A stretch of DNA of 64,000 bases from Pseudomonas fluorescens (GTDB taxonomy: Bacteria; Pseudomonadota; Gammaproteobacteria; Pseudomonadales; Pseudomonadaceae): positions 186,001 to 250,000 of the forward strand of contig NZ_MRST01000019.1 of the NCBI RefSeq assembly GCF_001902145.1. The letters run 5' to 3'. Position 1 is the first letter of the stretch; every line of letters begins with the position of its first letter. Below are positions 26,365 through 34,311 of the stretch, one piece after another. Made by a program: the position numbers and the translations under genes. Below the pieces are notes generated by a model that saw only the letters and a program-made list of their open reading frames with translations, was not told where the DNA came from and ran no database searches.

Positions 26365-27059
26365 TTACTCCTGTTTGACGCCAAGGCGAGTGATCGCGAT
26401 GTCGTAGCGGCGCAATGCTTTTCCGGCGTCCCAGTCGAGGATCTCTGCCTCATTGACCGAGTAGATCAGCGGCACCACATCAAGGATCACTTCGATGTCG
26501 CGCTGCGAAAGAAGTCCGCCGGTTTGTTTAAAAAATCGTCGATGCGCTCCTGCAGCTCGGTCCAGTCGGGCACGGTCAAACCGGCCAGGTCGGGGATCAT
26601 CAGGCCAGTGCAATGGGCAGTGATGAACTCGGCGCGCTCTTTGTTGGTGGCGAGTTTTTTCATCACTTTGGTGGCGCGCAAGGCCGGCATTTCCAGGGGC
26701 AGCTCGGTCAGGGTTCGGCCGGCGGCTTGCAGGGGCAATAGCAGAGGGACAGGTTGGTCGTGGGTCGTCACGTCCTGTTCCTTCAGGAAGAACGAGGCCG
26801 GGCGCGTCGATATTTCGTGTACGTACTGCGCAATGCTCACGTAGTCCGGGCGCTTGAGTTGGTCGAGCTCTTTTTCCGACAGGCCGGTGGCGAGTTTCGC
26901 CAGTTCGAAGAACTGGTCGTCCTCGTCATCACCGGCCCGGGCCAGCGCGTCTTTCTGCGCGGCGTAGAACAACGGTTTGAGTTGAACCTGCTCGATCATT
27001 GCACCGGTGTCGGCGGTGATCGGGGACAGCAGGATGTGCAACGGTGGCATCCAGGCCAT
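26365..27059 (-). CDS. Tail assembly chaperone, -1 frameshift product (P2 E+E' analogue)
   Basis: Ribosomes that slip back one base at 26526-26532 leave the short chaperone frame and continue to the stop at 26365. This adds a tail that includes LLSQRDIEVILDVVPLIYSV and LRRYDIAITRLGVKQE. Such paired short/long chaperones escort the tape measure during tail assembly. The extension frame has no good start of its own, directly precedes the tape measure (six bases), and is protein-like, which supports the frameshift. Confidence 0.8.
26487..27059 (-). CDS. Tail assembly chaperone, short form (P2 E analogue)
   Basis: A 190-aa protein starting MAWMPPLHILLSPITADTGA at ATG 27059, with EKELDQLKRPDYVSIAQYVH in the middle and ending DFFRSATSK. 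It is the zero-frame product of the frameshifting pair upstream of the tape measure gene. A longer frame to 27206 runs into a REPIN and is not coding. Confidence 0.82.
   Translation of the reverse strand: MAWMPPLHILLSPITADTGAMIEQVQLKPLFYAAQKDALARAGDDEDDQFFELAKLATGLSEKELDQLKRPDYVSIAQYVHEISTRPASFFLKEQDVTTHDQPVPLLLPLQAAGRTLTELPLEMPALRATKVMKKLATNKERAEFITAHCTGLMIPDLAGLTVPDWTELQERIDDFLNKPADFFRSATSK
26526..26532 (-). promoter_or_regulatory. Programmed -1 frameshift slippery heptamer
   Basis: On the minus strand the site reads T TTA AAC in the register of the short chaperone, the canonical X-XXY-YYZ form. It lies about 15 codons before the short-form stop, inside the overlap with the extension frame. 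Confidence 0.85.
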
Positions 27060-27121
27060 GGGGAGTTCCTTGTTGAGCGGTGTTGAAAAGTGCGAAAAAT
27101 CTAAACCTGAGCACGGCCCCT

Positions 27122-27206
27122 GTGGGAGCTGGCTTGCCTGCGATAGCATCCACTCGATGCTCCAGGGATACCGAGTCGCCTGCATCGCAGGCAAGCCAGC
27201 TCCCAC
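27122..27206. repeat. REPIN inside the tailocin cluster
   Basis: TGGGAGCTGGCTTGCCTGCG arm and its inverted partner GCAGGCAAGCCAGCTCCCAC, in the only sizeable gap (180 bases) between the tube and chaperone genes. Same family as the copy at 11191. Confidence 0.9.
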
Positions 27207-27239
27207 CTTGACCGTGCTCGCTTCAGATTGCGCTGGCCC

Positions 27240-27746
27240 TTAAGGCATCAGTACGGCGCGGCGCGCATCGCCAAGAATGTCGACGCCGTTGAGCACGAAC
27301 TTCTGGGTACGAACATCGATGTCGATCACCGAAATACCATTTTCCAGACGGTTGTAGGTACGGCAGGACAGCTCCAGCGTGGTGGTGGCCTTGTCGCCCA
27401 TTTTCAGCTTCGCCTCCTCCAGGGATTTGAGCTTGCCGCCCACGGTGTGGTAGGTGAAGTAGGTCTTGCCGTCTTGATCCTGGCCGGCTTCACGCACGTT
27501 CAGCAAAATGTCGTCGCCCGTGCGCACGCCCAGGGCCAGCATGATTTCCGGGCCGGCACCTTGCAACACCAGCTTGGCATTGAGCACCTTGCCGCTCTTG
27601 GCCATTTCCTCGGCAATAAAGCGCCCGCCGGACATGGCTTCCATGTCGAACTCGATCTTCGGCGGGGTGAACTCTTCCACGGTTGCGGACAACGGCAGGC
27701 CTTGAAGGGTGGCCGCAATGGCCTGTCTGACTCGGTTGGTAAACAT
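27240..27746 (-). CDS. Tail tube protein, P2 FII-like
   Basis: A 168-aa major tail tube protein. Family marks include SATVEEFTPPKIEFDMEAMS, a GGRFIAEEM segment, KLVLQGAGPEIMLALGVRTG, and VIDIDVRTQKFVLNGVDILG. It starts at the sheath stop. Polymerises as the inner tube of the contractile tail. Confidence 0.94.
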   Translation of the reverse strand: MFTNRVRQAIAATLQGLPLSATVEEFTPPKIEFDMEAMSGGRFIAEEMAKSGKVLNAKLVLQGAGPEIMLALGVRTGDDILLNVREAGQDQDGKTYFTYHTVGGKLKSLEEAKLKMGDKATTTLELSCRTYNRLENGISVIDIDVRTQKFVLNGVDILGDARRAVLMP

Positions 27747-28912
27747 TAGAGAACGTCCTCCAGGAACTGCTCGATGATTTCATCGCGGGCGTTGAGTTGA
27801 TAAACCATGTGTTCGTTCGGCGCGTAGCGGCCGTAGTCGATGACGATGAACCAGGTGCCGTTCTTGTACTTCTCGACGCTGTTCAGTTCCGGGTGCAGGT
27901 ACACGCTGCCGCCGGGGATGGTTTCGTCGGCCACCAGGGTTTGCAGCCAGTCGTTGATGCGCTTGACCTCCTGGTCCATGAAGGACTTGGTGAGGTTCTT
28001 GGCCATGGCTTTCTGGCCGGCCTTGACCAGCTTGCGGCTGATGGCATCTTCAAGGCCCACGTAGCTGATGAATTTGCCGGTGATGGAGCGGTTACCCAGC
28101 AACGAGAAACCGCCGAGGATGGTGCGAGCGTAGTAGCTCACGCCGTAGCGGTTGAGCAGGTCGCCTTCGGTGGAGGTGTCGAGGATGTTGTACTCGACCA
28201 CGCGGGAAACGTCCTCGGCGAAGGTCACCTGATTACCTGGGCTTTCCCACTGCTTGACCTTGGCCAATGCGGCGATGGCCAACGAGGATGGCGACAGGAA
28301 TACATTCTTCTTCGCAGCCTTGGAGTACACCGACGGCATGTTGTGCACCAGCAGGCAACGGTCGAAGCCCAGGTCTGCACCGCCCAGTTCGCCGCTGTAG
28401 GTCACTTGGTCGGCAACGGAAGCGTCCTTGCCATCCAGTACCACACGGGCCTTGATGCGCTTGCCGAAGGAGGCGAACTCACCGGCCACGGCCTTGGTGC
28501 CGGTAAAGCCTGGAGCGCCGATGATGGTCAGGTCTTCCGGGACGCTGCTCAGGGCGGCCAGGCCCAGCTTGCGACCGGTGACCGGGTCGTTGCCGCCGAT
28601 CACATTGTTGATCGTATCGGACGGGGTGGCGCCTTCTTCGACGATCACGACATAGACCGGCACTTTCACCACTTTGAGGATCTGGTACACCGCCTGGAAC
28701 AAGGTGCCCGACTCAGTGCCGGTAGGGTCCAGCAGCGCCTGGGTGGTGAAGCTGTTGATGCGAAACGGCGCGTTTTTCGGGATCGACGCATGGGCGTTCG
28801 GCGCGGTGCCGACCAGGCCGATGACGTTATCGCCAAGGCCACCCATGGCCTCGGGAGATTCAGTGGCATTTACAGTGATGCCGTTGTGCTCGAAGTTCAG
28901 GACTTCTGCCAT
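27746..28912 (-). CDS. Contractile tail sheath protein, P2 FI-like
   Basis: A 388-aa sheath protein. NVIGLVGTAPNAHASIPKNA near the N-terminus and NRSITGKFISYVGLEDAISR with SVYLHPELNSVEKYKNGTWF toward the C-terminus match the phage tail-sheath family. Presence of sheath plus tube makes this an R-type (contractile) rather than an F-type tailocin. Confidence 0.95.
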   Translation of the reverse strand: MAEVLNFEHNGITVNATESPEAMGGLGDNVIGLVGTAPNAHASIPKNAPFRINSFTTQALLDPTGTESGTLFQAVYQILKVVKVPVYVVIVEEGATPSDTINNVIGGNDPVTGRKLGLAALSSVPEDLTIIGAPGFTGTKAVAGEFASFGKRIKARVVLDGKDASVADQVTYSGELGGADLGFDRCLLVHNMPSVYSKAAKKNVFLSPSSLAIAALAKVKQWESPGNQVTFAEDVSRVVEYNILDTSTEGDLLNRYGVSYYARTILGGFSLLGNRSITGKFISYVGLEDAISRKLVKAGQKAMAKNLTKSFMDQEVKRINDWLQTLVADETIPGGSVYLHPELNSVEKYKNGTWFIVIDYGRYAPNEHMVYQLNARDEIIEQFLEDVL

Positions 28913-28914
28913 GG

Positions 28915-29088
28915 TTATTCAGCCTTCTTGGGGGTGGAGTTGAGGACGCTGGTCAGTTCCAGACGGCCAGCGGTGCGCAGGGCGGATGCTTCGACGTCGA
29001 GCAGCTCCAGTTCCTCGCCGGCGGTGGACCAATGGCCGTTGCCGATGGGGAATGGGATGAGGACGGTGTAGGTTTGGCGGGTGGGCAT
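28915..29088 (-). CDS. Small protein upstream of the sheath gene (57 aa)
   Basis: An ATG frame beginning MPTRQTYTVLIPFPIGNGHW and ending LNSTPKKAE, with its stop two bases before the sheath start. The composition (hydrophobic strands, GEELELLDVEASALR) and tight spacing suggest a real tail gene. Small proteins of the DUF2635 kind occupy this place in some Mu-like tails; the match is by position and size only. Two hairpin terminators lie just upstream of it. Confidence 0.65.
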   Translation of the reverse strand: MPTRQTYTVLIPFPIGNGHWSTAGEELELLDVEASALRTAGRLELTSVLNSTPKKAE

Positions 29089-29115
29089 GGGTGGAAATCT
29101 CCGGGGGGGAAATTC

Positions 29116-29170
29116 AAAAGCCCCTGCGGGAGGGGCTTTGGGGAGGCGAAAAAAAACCGCTTTCGCGGTA
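29116..29170 (-). terminator. Double hairpin terminator within the tailocin cluster
   Basis: First hairpin AAAGCCCC-TGCGGGA-GGGGCTTT (29116-29139). Second hairpin ACCGC-TTTC-GCGGT (29155-29169), which on the minus strand is followed by eight T. Together they separate the fibre genes from the sheath-tube genes. Confidence 0.72.
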
Positions 29171-29175
29171 ATCAG

Positions 29176-29412
29176 TTATTTGAGGAAATCGGGTTTGGAT
29201 GGCCAGAGCACTACGTCCGGATCTTCTCCCTGATCTGGAATATCACGCAGCTTTTGACGATACTCAGCGAATATGAGCTTATTGGTTTCGAGCATCGGAT
29301 AGTCTGGCATTGCAGCATAATCACTCGCCGACAAATCTTGATCCCTTGCCTTACGGATCATTTCCCACTTGATAATCGGATGAAGTTCAGCAGGTACAAA
29401 TAGCGGTTTCAT
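29176..29412 (-). CDS. Tail fibre assembly chaperone
   Basis: A 78-aa protein starting MKPLFVPAELHPIIKWEMIR with YRQKLRDIPDQGEDPDVVLW near the end, the typical tail-fibre-assembly motif (RxxLRDIP). Short for the family, consisting of the C-terminal chaperone domain only. It directly follows the distal fibre gene and should fold or trimerise it. Confidence 0.8.
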   Translation of the reverse strand: MKPLFVPAELHPIIKWEMIRKARDQDLSASDYAAMPDYPMLETNKLIFAEYRQKLRDIPDQGEDPDVVLWPSKPDFLK

Positions 29413-29421
29413 ATTTTCTCC

Positions 29422-30216
29422 TCAGCCTAGAGCCAACATCGTTCCCCAATCACCTGGGTTGGTTACAACGCCTGTGCAAGCCCCTGCCAGCATCACCTCA
29501 ACAACGCCTGTGGATGAGGTGCGCATCGGATGCAGATGGTAATAACTTCCAAACAGTTCTGTAGGAGAAATAACACTGGAACACCAGCGCCATTTGCCTT
29601 TTTCAACGCCATTACTCCATGCTCCAGACACGTTACCTTCCAAAAGACGCACGAAGGCGCCTACCGTCAGGTAGGAGTTCTGCGGTACTGCACCAGAGCC
29701 ATTCGCGAGCGCCATATCGACCGTGTATGGGAACGCAAGCCAAGGACTAACGTCTGACACCGACCACTTCATTTGCCACAGATATACAAACGTGCGCCAA
29801 TAATCGCTCGCCCTGATTTCAAAGCTTGGATATTGTTCACGCACATCTGCCTGCACCTGAAGCATGAAATCCACATCAGCTTGCGGGCGTCCGGCCGCTT
29901 GAGAAGCAGGAGTGATAGTTCGCAGCTTAGTGGGCGTCACTTCAGCATGAATCCCCCAATTTTCAATCAATGTTCCGTCAGCGTTGGGGGAAAGATTGAA
30001 GTTTTTGGTGACCGCCAACCTTGGGAGTCTATTTTTCAACTCCGCCAATTGTGCGTCATACGCCAAGCGGGCATCAGCTATCGCCTTGTCAATTTCTCCG
30101 ACTTTTCCGGTAATAACGTTAGTTAAGTTGTTTGCCGCACTAACGACGGCAGCAAGTTGCTGTTCAGTACTCAAATGGATGCTCCTAAACGCCTGATGAG
30201 CGTCATGTGAAATCAA
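29422..30216 (-). CDS. Distal tail fibre / receptor-binding protein
   Basis: A 264-aa protein with an N-terminal helical stretch (AAVVSAANNLTNVITGKVGE, then AIADARLAYDAQLAELKNRL) that is probably a trimeric coiled coil. A beta-rich domain follows with many Trp/Tyr residues (SDYWRTFVYLWQMKWSVSDV, GSYYHLHPMRTSS). Position between the fibre attachment gene and the assembly chaperone indicates the host-binding fibre tip. The sequence is richer in AT than its neighbours, consistent with the rapid exchange known for bacteriocin fibre tips. Target surface unknown. Confidence 0.72.
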   Translation of the reverse strand: MISHDAHQAFRSIHLSTEQQLAAVVSAANNLTNVITGKVGEIDKAIADARLAYDAQLAELKNRLPRLAVTKNFNLSPNADGTLIENWGIHAEVTPTKLRTITPASQAAGRPQADVDFMLQVQADVREQYPSFEIRASDYWRTFVYLWQMKWSVSDVSPWLAFPYTVDMALANGSGAVPQNSYLTVGAFVRLLEGNVSGAWSNGVEKGKWRWCSSVISPTELFGSYYHLHPMRTSSTGVVEVMLAGACTGVVTNPGDWGTMLALG

Positions 30217-30228
30217 TTAAAAAACGCC

Positions 30229-30759
30229 CTATTTCTTTTCGACTTCCATCACCCGAAATAGAACCCCTACACCGCGTGCCATATTGTCTATGCTCGCGGC
30301 CGATAAGGCCGCAATTTCATCAGTCAATAGCACATTCAAATTGTCACTCCCCACCACAATCGTCACGCTATCCGCCGGCAACGGCGAAACATCCAGCGTA
30401 AACTTCTGCAGCACCCGCGCCGCCGCCGCTTTATACGTCAGCAACTTCCCCGCCACGGAATACACCGCCAGCAAGGTGCCGCTGGCGAGGTAAAAACCGA
30501 ACTCGCCAATCTCATACTCACCGTCGCCATCAAACAGCGCGGCCATCCTGAGTTGGCGCTCGCCCAGGTCTTCGTAATCGACGATGGCCACCCGTTGGCG
30601 CTCGTCACGCAAGGCAACTTCGCTGCCGTCGGGGTTGTAGCGGCCGGTACCGGCGCCGATGTGGGTGATTTCGCCTTTGAGGCCCTGGTTCTTTGCCTGC
30701 AGCACTTCATCCAAACCTTTGGAGGTGAAGCGCACCAGGCGCGTGATTTCATCTGTCAT
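30229..30759 (-). CDS. Tail fibre N-terminal (baseplate-attachment) protein
   Basis: A 176-aa protein matching the N-terminal domain of P2-type gpH fibres (TRLVRFTSKGLDEVLQAKNQ, ITHIGAGTGRYNPDGSEVAL, GEYEIGEFGFYLASGTLLAV). In R-pyocins this domain is fused to the rest of the fibre. Here the gene ends after about 175 residues (ARGVGVLFRVMEVEKK) and a separate gene follows. The start overlaps the gpI stop by four bases. Confidence 0.85.
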   Translation of the reverse strand: MTDEITRLVRFTSKGLDEVLQAKNQGLKGEITHIGAGTGRYNPDGSEVALRDERQRVAIVDYEDLGERQLRMAALFDGDGEYEIGEFGFYLASGTLLAVYSVAGKLLTYKAAAARVLQKFTLDVSPLPADSVTIVVGSDNLNVLLTDEIAALSAASIDNMARGVGVLFRVMEVEKK

Positions 30760-31394
30760 GGCTGCGCCCTGAGGTCGTAGTCGTTAATGGTGTAGTGCTG
30801 GGCAACCCCGGCACTGTTTAGCCGAGCCACCAGCGCCAATTCCGGCAACGCACCGTTCAGGTAGAACTCGCCGTCGCTTAAAGGCGCGTCGAGCACTTGC
30901 GTGAGCGCGAGCTGGCCTTCGGTTTCATGCACGATGGTAATCGTCGCCTGGTCGCGTTCACTTTTCGCCGCGTTGATACGCCGGATCAGCCGGTTGTGAT
31001 CACCGCTGGACCAACTGCGCCCGATGATCGCCTGCACGTCGAAGGTGTAAGGCACGCCCAGCGGACGTTGCTGGTACCAGGCACTGATATTGGGCGTGAA
31101 GCCCAATGACTCCACCGCATGACTCAGCGCCTTGGGTGTGCCGGCCTGGCGCTGGATCTGCCAGGACAAGGCCACGGTCAGGCGTTTTTCCGCCTCGCTG
31201 GCTTCGGCATCCCATTCGCTGACGCCACGGTCGGCGGCCAGGTAAGGCAGGAATTCGCTGGGGGTGTGCTGCGGGTTCATCAGTGCCGGAAACGGCGGGG
31301 TGACGCGCTCAAGCAATGTGCCGAAGCCCAGGTCCAACGCCTTTTCCAGCGGTGAGCTGTTGGCGGGCAGCAAACTCGCTTTGGGTTCACTCAT
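30756..31394 (-). CDS. Baseplate wedge protein, P2 gpI-like
   Basis: A 212-aa protein with SPLEKALDLGFGTLLERVTP, FLPYLAADRGVSEWD and WQIQRQAGTPKALSHAVESL, the gpI family pattern. The ATG at 31394 overlaps the gpJ stop by four bases. It connects the baseplate to the fibres. Confidence 0.92.
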   Translation of the reverse strand: MSEPKASLLPANSSPLEKALDLGFGTLLERVTPPFPALMNPQHTPSEFLPYLAADRGVSEWDAEASEAEKRLTVALSWQIQRQAGTPKALSHAVESLGFTPNISAWYQQRPLGVPYTFDVQAIIGRSWSSGDHNRLIRRINAAKSERDQATITIVHETEGQLALTQVLDAPLSDGEFYLNGALPELALVARLNSAGVAQHYTINDYDLRAQP

Positions 31395-32386
31395 AGCGTG
31401 CGCACCTCCACCTCGACGCCCGTGCAATACGGGGCCTGGAACGCGGTGCTGACAATCGGCGCCAGCGGTTCGAGGATTTGCAGTTGCGCAGCGCCGGCAC
31501 TGTGGATGGCGTAGTCGATCCAGCTGGGGTCCACTCGCCCTTCCAGGCGGTGGCAGGACTCTGCGTAATCTTGCAGCAGTTTCTGCGCCGCCACTTGGGT
31601 CAGCCCCGAGTCCGGGCCGGCGTTGATCTTGGCCACCACGCGAATTTTGTAGGGCTGAATCTGTGCGCCCTGGACGCTGACCAGGTCGGTTTCAGGCCGT
31701 ACATCCGGCCGTGCGAAATGGCGTCGTACACCGTCAAGCAAGTCGGCAGACGGCGTACCGTCGCCCTCGCGGGAAAGCACGGTGACCATGACTTCACCCG
31801 GTGCGGTGCGCCGGGCGTTGCCGTCCTTGACCTGGGCTGCATAGCCGTCCGGGTCGAAGGTGTAGGTGACCGTCACCACACCCGGCGTCGCGCTCTGTAC
31901 TTTCACCGCCGGGCGCTCGCCAAGGGTGAACACTTCGCGGCGATACTGCATGCGCGAGCCCGCTGCCGGAGCATGGGGCGCCAGGTAGTAACGCAGGCGA
32001 GCGTCGTCGTCGCTTTCCAAAGTGGGCGGCACCGGCGGGAACGCCGCAGGGTCGCCAGGGTCGAGCACTTGGCGTTCCAGGCCCATATCGGCCAGGCGCG
32101 CATCCAGGTTGCTGCCGGTTGCCCACCACGCCAGCATCTGCTTGATGCGCGCATTGTATTTGCGCTCATGGGTTTGCAGGCGCACGCAGAAGGCTTCCAG
32201 GGCCAGGGTCAGCAGTTCGCTTTCGTTGTCGAGGCTGACCTGGAGTTTGGCTGCGCTTTGCGGCGCGCGGGTGGCGACATAGTCGATGACAAACGCTTTG
32301 AATTCGGCCAGCAACGGCTCGAACTCATCGACCTTGATGATGGCCGGTTCCGCCAGTTGGTTCTGGCCGGGGATCAGCATGCTCAT
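31391..32386 (-). CDS. Baseplate assembly protein, P2 gpJ-like
   Basis: A 331-aa baseplate J protein. Marks: QLAEPAIIKVDEFEPLLAEF, RKYNARIKQMLAWWATGSNL, DLGLERQVLDPGDP-like segment (DMGLERQVLDPGDPAAFPP) and VTVTYTFDPDGYAAQ. Cotranscribed and overlapping with gpW and gpI. Confidence 0.94.
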   Translation of the reverse strand: MSMLIPGQNQLAEPAIIKVDEFEPLLAEFKAFVIDYVATRAPQSAAKLQVSLDNESELLTLALEAFCVRLQTHERKYNARIKQMLAWWATGSNLDARLADMGLERQVLDPGDPAAFPPVPPTLESDDDARLRYYLAPHAPAAGSRMQYRREVFTLGERPAVKVQSATPGVVTVTYTFDPDGYAAQVKDGNARRTAPGEVMVTVLSREGDGTPSADLLDGVRRHFARPDVRPETDLVSVQGAQIQPYKIRVVAKINAGPDSGLTQVAAQKLLQDYAESCHRLEGRVDPSWIDYAIHSAGAAQLQILEPLAPIVSTAFQAPYCTGVEVEVRTL

Positions 32387-32715
32387 GTCACGACCTCGAA
32401 GGATTGTTGGCGGTTTTTCCAGGTGCCGGCGAACCGCAGCAGCAGGCCGGCGCCTTGGCGAGTGGCGACGATGACCTGGGGGTCGAAGTCGCCGATACCG
32501 TTATGGGTGTTGTAGAAGGCCTGTGCAGCGTGGCTTTGGGCGAGGATCAACAGGTCATCGCCGAGGTTCTGGCCGAGCAACTGCGGAATCAGCGAGCCGT
32601 ACAGCGGGCGTTTTTGCCGAGTGCCCACGGGGGTGGTCAGCGCTCGGGTGGCACGCTGCACGAATTGCAGCCAGTCATCGACGGCTGCCCCGGTGTTCCT
32701 ATCGATTCCGATCAT
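32383..32715 (-). CDS. Baseplate protein, P2 gpW / T4 gp25-like
   Basis: A 110-aa protein (MIGIDRNTGAAVDDWLQFVQ, TTPVGTRQKRPLYGS, FDPQVIVATRQGAGLLLRFA) of the gp25 lysozyme-like baseplate family; these are structural, not enzymatic. Its stop overlaps the gpJ start. Confidence 0.94.
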   Translation of the reverse strand: MIGIDRNTGAAVDDWLQFVQRATRALTTPVGTRQKRPLYGSLIPQLLGQNLGDDLLILAQSHAAQAFYNTHNGIGDFDPQVIVATRQGAGLLLRFAGTWKNRQQSFEVVT

Positions 32716-32724
32716 GGGGTGTCC

Positions 32725-33336
32725 TTATCGGGGGCTGATGACGCGTCCTTGATGGTCCACCACCGGGCCGCTGAAGTGCGCGCCGCCGGCATCCAGCAAC
32801 AGGCTGGTACCGCCGATTTTCAGGGTGATGCCCTGGGCGTTGAGGGTCAGGCTGGTGGCACCGACCTTGGCCTCGACCTGCTCGCGGGAACCGCTGAAGG
32901 TGGTCGGGCCATTGACCCAGTTGAAGGTGTGGCTGGCGTCGTCGTAGTCGCTTTGGGTGCCGTCTTGATGGCGACGCCGGGTGAGCGTTGCCACGCTGGA
33001 GACCGGCGGGAAGCGATCACTGTTGAGCCCGAACAGCGCCACAGACTGCACCCCGCCCTCCCCCCCGCCGTAGTTGAGCAGCAGGCATTGCTCACCCACC
33101 GTGGGAATGCGGGTTTCCGTTTGCGCACCGGCGCTGGGGTTGAAAAAACGGATCGCCGGGGTGAGCAAGTCACCATGGCTGACCTTGCAGGTGTTGCTGG
33201 CTGCATCGACCTGCTGGCAAATGCCGATCCGACAAAAGCTTTCGGCGCGGCGGTAGAGGTCTTCGAGCTGGGACTCCATCTCGGCCAAGCGTTCGACGAT
33301 CGGCCCCAATTGCATGCGTAATAGCGCGTCGAACAT
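32725..33336 (-). CDS. Baseplate spike, P2 gpV-like
   Basis: A 203-aa membrane-piercing spike. OB-fold part: IGICQQVDAASNTCKVSHGD, PTVGEQCLLLNYGGGEG. The C-terminal beta-helix is rich in short repeats (TSLTLNAQGITLKIGGTSLL). Four bases after the gene at 33340-33855. Confidence 0.93.
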   Translation of the reverse strand: MFDALLRMQLGPIVERLAEMESQLEDLYRRAESFCRIGICQQVDAASNTCKVSHGDLLTPAIRFFNPSAGAQTETRIPTVGEQCLLLNYGGGEGGVQSVALFGLNSDRFPPVSSVATLTRRRHQDGTQSDYDDASHTFNWVNGPTTFSGSREQVEAKVGATSLTLNAQGITLKIGGTSLLLDAGGAHFSGPVVDHQGRVISPR

Positions 33337-33339
33337 GGG

Positions 33340-33855
33340 CTACTCCGCCAGTGGTTTGTATTGGGCCGGGTCGTCGATGTTCGAGACCTCCCAGGTGCAG
33401 GCAAACAGCGGCTGACCTGTGGGATCTTCGAGTAACGCCGGCCCCAGATAGAGGGTTTGAGTGAAGGAAACCGTCCAGGTGTCGTAGTCCGCATCCAGGG
33501 TGCTGCGCACAGCCGGAGCGGCGACGATATTGGCGGGCAAATCACACTGTGCCTGGGGCAGGTTCCAACGGTTATCCAACACCAGGTCCATCAGTTGGCT
33601 GGCCAGGTCGCAGGCATCGAACGGCAATGCACCGGGAGCGACCATGGCCCTGAGTGAAATGCTCAGCACGTGGGCCTTGCGCCCTTCGCGAGAGCGAATG
33701 CCCGGGCCATTGCCTTCGACCGTGACCTGCACACCGGTTTTTTCTGCGTCGCCCTGGAAGTCCTGATGACTGCCGACCTTGAGGTCCGGGAAGGCTGCAT
33801 GCAGCGCAGCGCCCACGGCCTGGGGCAGTTGGGATGGCTTTTCGATAAGCGTCAT
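33340..33855 (-). CDS. Tailocin protein of unknown function upstream of gpV
   Basis: A 171-aa protein (MTLIEKPSQLPQAVGAALHA, EKTGVQVTVEGNGPGIRSRE, WEVSNIDDPAQYKPLAE). It occupies the position of the uncharacterised gene between holin and gpV in R-pyocin clusters. Composition suggests a soluble alpha/beta fold similar to tail-completion (gpR/S type) proteins, but I cannot confirm that. Confidence 0.75.
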   Translation of the reverse strand: MTLIEKPSQLPQAVGAALHAAFPDLKVGSHQDFQGDAEKTGVQVTVEGNGPGIRSREGRKAHVLSISLRAMVAPGALPFDACDLASQLMDLVLDNRWNLPQAQCDLPANIVAAPAVRSTLDADYDTWTVSFTQTLYLGPALLEDPTGQPLFACTWEVSNIDDPAQYKPLAE

Positions 33856-33878
33856 TTTAAATAGCGTCCTTGCAACAA

Positions 33879-34217
33879 TTACTGCGGGTCCTGGCGGGAG
33901 CCTTGGTTTATCCCGATGCGCTTGGCCGCCCAGCGCTCATACAGGCCGATAGCCACGTCGGCACCGGCCATGGCGGTCAGGCAACCGATGGCGCCGGCGG
34001 TCCAGATCGACATGCCGGCGGCGTAGCACAGCATCAAAGCCGAAACCCCGCAAACCATGCATGCGCCGGAACGCAGGGCCAGGCGGCGGATCAGCGACCA
34101 ACCGCGAGCCCCCTCCTTGTCGGCCCGCCACATCTCACCGGATACACCGCCGATCACTGCCAATACGATGACCAGCCAGATAGGCATCTCCGCTAACGCT
34201 TGCTGTTCATTTGTCAT
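33879..34217 (-). CDS. Holin
   Basis: A 112-aa protein with three likely membrane helices (MPIWLVIVLAVIGGVSGEMW, LRSGACMVCGVSALMLCYAA, SIWTAGAIGCLTAMAGADVA) and charged ends, typical of phage holins of the gene 13/LydA type. It releases the GH19 endolysin. The ATG at 34217 is chosen; the first gene of the structural operon. Confidence 0.82.
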   Translation of the reverse strand: MTNEQQALAEMPIWLVIVLAVIGGVSGEMWRADKEGARGWSLIRRLALRSGACMVCGVSALMLCYAAGMSIWTAGAIGCLTAMAGADVAIGLYERWAAKRIGINQGSRQDPQ

Positions 34218-34286
34218 GTCACGCCTCCTGGCTGAGCAATAAATAGTCCGTATTTCATTTACAAATGCTTGATAGGTAGGCATTCC

Positions 34287-34311
34287 AAAAAGCCCGGTCG
34301 CCCGGGCTTTT
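34287..34311 (-). terminator. Intrinsic terminator in the leader of the tailocin operon
   Basis: AAAAGCCCGG-TCGC-CCGGGCTTTT hairpin, ten base pairs, with five T on the minus strand. It lies about 70 bases before the holin start and downstream of the operator/promoter region at 34.65-34.72 kb. Confidence 0.8.
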
